A stretch of DNA of 7,176 nt. It comes from JAYUHK01 sp043767025 (GTDB lineage: Bacteria > Bacteroidota > Bacteroidia > Chitinophagales > Saprospiraceae). Where the stretch lies: assembly GCA_043767025.1 (NCBI GenBank), contig JAYUHK010000041.1, forward strand, positions 1-7,176, read 5' to 3'. A model generated the notes under the pieces. The model was given only the letters and a program-made list of their open reading frames with translations, ran no database searches and was not told where the DNA came from. The position numbers were made by a program, and so were the translations under genes. Every line of letters starts with the position of its first letter. Position 1 is the first letter of the stretch. Shown here piece after piece: positions 5,850-7,176 of the stretch.

Positions 5850-7028
5850 ATGAAAAATAACTTTTTAGCTTTATTTTTTGCAAAAAATAATTCAATTCGG
5901 TGCGCCAAAATAGGTCTAAAAGTCTTGCTTGGAGTCGCAGCCATAAGTTTCGCAAGTTGCCGCAGAGAGCCGCCTGTCATTGACGTTCCGGGCAGTGGTG
6001 ACCTGACTTCGATTGAGTACGCGCCTACGCCCGACACCATCAAAGCTCCGCCGCTTTTCCCCAAAATGGTCATTCCTGTCGGCAATCCGATGACCAAACA
6101 AGGCGTTGCACTCGGGCGACGCTTGTTTTATGACCCAATTTTGTCGTCGGACAGCAGTTTATCTTGTAGCAGTTGCCACAAAATGGCGGGAGGATTTACC
6201 GACAATCAGGCGTTGAGCAGGGGCGTGTTGGGCTTGGCGGGCAAGCGCAGTGCCATGTCCCTCGAAAATGTCGGTTTTTATACCAAAGGTTTGTTTTGGG
6301 ACGGGCGAGTTTCGACTCTCGAGCAGCAAGCCGAAATGCCTATCACAGACCATTTAGAAATGAACGAATCTTGGGACAGAGCAATCGAAAAACTGCGCCG
6401 TCACAGCGATTATCCAAAATATTTTCGCGAAGCGTTTGGGATAAAAAATAAATCTGAAATATCTAAAGAGTTGGCAGTCAAAGCCTTATCACAGTTTGAG
6501 CGCACCATCGTCAGCAGTGGAAAAGCAAAATACGACCGTGCGCCACTTCCTTTTGGTCAAGGCGCGTATCAGTATTCGGACGACGAAATAGCGGGAAAAG
6601 GACTTTTTTTCAATGAAGACGGCTTTCGAGACGCGCAGTGCGGACACTGCCACAACGCGCCGCTTTTTACGACCAATGAGTTTTTGAACAATGGTTTGGA
6701 CAGCGTGGCGGATTTAGATAATTTTTTGGACAAAGGATTGGGAGGTTTTTCTGGAAAAAAATTAGACAACGGAAAATTTCGTGTCACGTCGCTGCGAAAT
6801 ATAGAATTTTCTGCGCCCTATATGCACGACGGACGGATGCAAACTTTGGAGCAAGTGATGGAGCATTATCATTCAGGTGGCAAAGGCTCCGACAATATCT
6901 CGCCGCTCGTAAAATCTATTCCATTGGCGAAGCTCACGCCGACGGAAATCCAGCAAATTATCGCATTTATGAAAACATTGAGCGACACAACTTTACTCAA
7001 TAATCCAGCACTCAAAAGTCCGTTTTGA
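5850..7028 (+). CDS. Di-haem cytochrome c peroxidase/MauG family lipoprotein
   Basis: A complete 392-residue exported di-haem protein. Residues 1-37 form an export signal ending in SFASC, a lipobox-like site at Cys37 with an unusual Phe at -3; it is probably membrane-anchored and acts outside the inner membrane. Haem sites are CSSCH at 106-110 (peroxidatic haem) and CGHCH at 264-268 (electron-transfer haem). Trp150 (in FWDGR), Gln160, Pro164 and Glu170 match, in identity and spacing, Trp93, Gln103, Pro107 and Glu113 of MauG as I recall its numbering. PYMHDGR at 323-329 is the usual family motif before the second haem ligand. In TLEQVMEHY at 332-340, Tyr340 falls where classical peroxidases carry the axial Met. 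No His occurs between 111 and 167, so the sixth-ligand His of the peroxidatic haem appears to be missing. Members reduce peroxide or oxidise a protein partner; no such partner (MbnP, methylamine dehydrogenase) is in view. The ATG at 5850 is the only sensible start. Confidence 0.92.
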   Translation: MKNNFLALFFAKNNSIRCAKIGLKVLLGVAAISFASCRREPPVIDVPGSGDLTSIEYAPTPDTIKAPPLFPKMVIPVGNPMTKQGVALGRRLFYDPILSSDSSLSCSSCHKMAGGFTDNQALSRGVLGLAGKRSAMSLENVGFYTKGLFWDGRVSTLEQQAEMPITDHLEMNESWDRAIEKLRRHSDYPKYFREAFGIKNKSEISKELAVKALSQFERTIVSSGKAKYDRAPLPFGQGAYQYSDDEIAGKGLFFNEDGFRDAQCGHCHNAPLFTTNEFLNNGLDSVADLDNFLDKGLGGFSGKKLDNGKFRVTSLRNIEFSAPYMHDGRMQTLEQVMEHYHSGGKGSDNISPLVKSIPLAKLTPTEIQQIIAFMKTLSDTTLLNNPALKSPF

Positions 7029-7062
7029 GTTTTTATTCTTTTGGGAAAAATATTTTGCGCAG

Positions 7063-7080
7063 CTAAAAACTAAAAACTAA
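7063..7080 (+). repeat. Short tandem CTAAAAA repeat
   Basis: Two exact copies of CTAAAAA (7063-7069 and 7070-7076) are followed by a partial CTAA. It lies in the noncoding stretch 7029-7176 after the di-haem enzyme gene, which otherwise shows no gene on either strand. It is probably an ordinary low-complexity sequence. Confidence 0.5.
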
Positions 7081-7151
7081 CTCATGTTACGCAAGGATAT
7101 TAAATTGACTTTTTTGAATTTAGACTTGTAGCTATTTACTTGGTCTTTGTC

Positions 7152-7175
7152 ACTTTTTTTCTTGATAAAAAAAGT
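7152..7175. repeat. Perfect 9-bp inverted repeat at the window edge, candidate terminator or dispersed element end
   Basis: ACTTTTTTT (7152-7160) and AAAAAAAGT (7167-7175) are exact inverted copies around the 6-base loop CTTGAT. It lies 123 bases beyond the di-haem enzyme stop codon and runs into the end of the window, so its full extent is unknown. It may stop transcription in one or both directions or be the left part of a dispersed intergenic repeat. An A/T stem of this kind is weak as a terminator by itself. Confidence 0.45.
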
Positions 7176-7176
7176 A

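Overview
This looks like chromosomal DNA of a member of the Bacteroidota, possibly from the Cytophagia/Saprospiria side. Intergenic DNA is A/T-rich, start codons follow A-rich stretches without a clear Shine-Dalgarno sequence, and three intergenic sites fit the Bacteroidota promoter pattern (TTTG, 19-21 bases, TAnnTTTG). The protein types fit too: a hybrid two-component sensor, an about 490-residue class V aminotransferase, and a MauG-like di-haem lipoprotein. The genus cannot be told from the sequence alone.

Layout. Positions 1-100 form a long, imperfect, nested palindrome that looks like a dispersed repeat. A promoter then leads into two overlapping plus-strand genes: a CvpA-family membrane protein (248-859) and the glutamine amidotransferase subunit of anthranilate/aminodeoxychorismate synthase (816-1403). 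A large minus-strand gene (1424-3403) converges on them with a 20-base gap. It encodes a hybrid sensor of REC, PAS, histidine-kinase-like and REC domains. A 354-base divergent region (3404-3757) carries one good promoter in each direction. To its right lie a class V PLP enzyme of the cysteine desulfurase superfamily (3758-5236), a small secreted protein resembling a metallopeptidase propeptide without its peptidase (5262-5777), and a di-haem cytochrome c peroxidase/MauG-family lipoprotein (5850-7028). The window ends in a perfect 9-bp inverted repeat that may continue past the edge.

How the genes relate. The CvpA/amidotransferase pair overlaps by 44 bases and is probably one transcript. The right-hand three genes face the same way with gaps of 25 and 72 bases. 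I found no convincing internal promoter, so they could share one transcript, but their products do not suggest one pathway. I see no CRISPR array, tRNA, rRNA, transposase or phage gene.

The points most worth a second look are: the sensor kinase has lost the key residues of its ATP-binding boxes while its C-terminal receiver is intact; the propeptide-like gene has no protease and is visibly more A/T-rich than its neighbour; the di-haem enzyme combines MauG-like features; and the left edge carries a REP-like palindrome. I do not see a clearly new multi-gene system.
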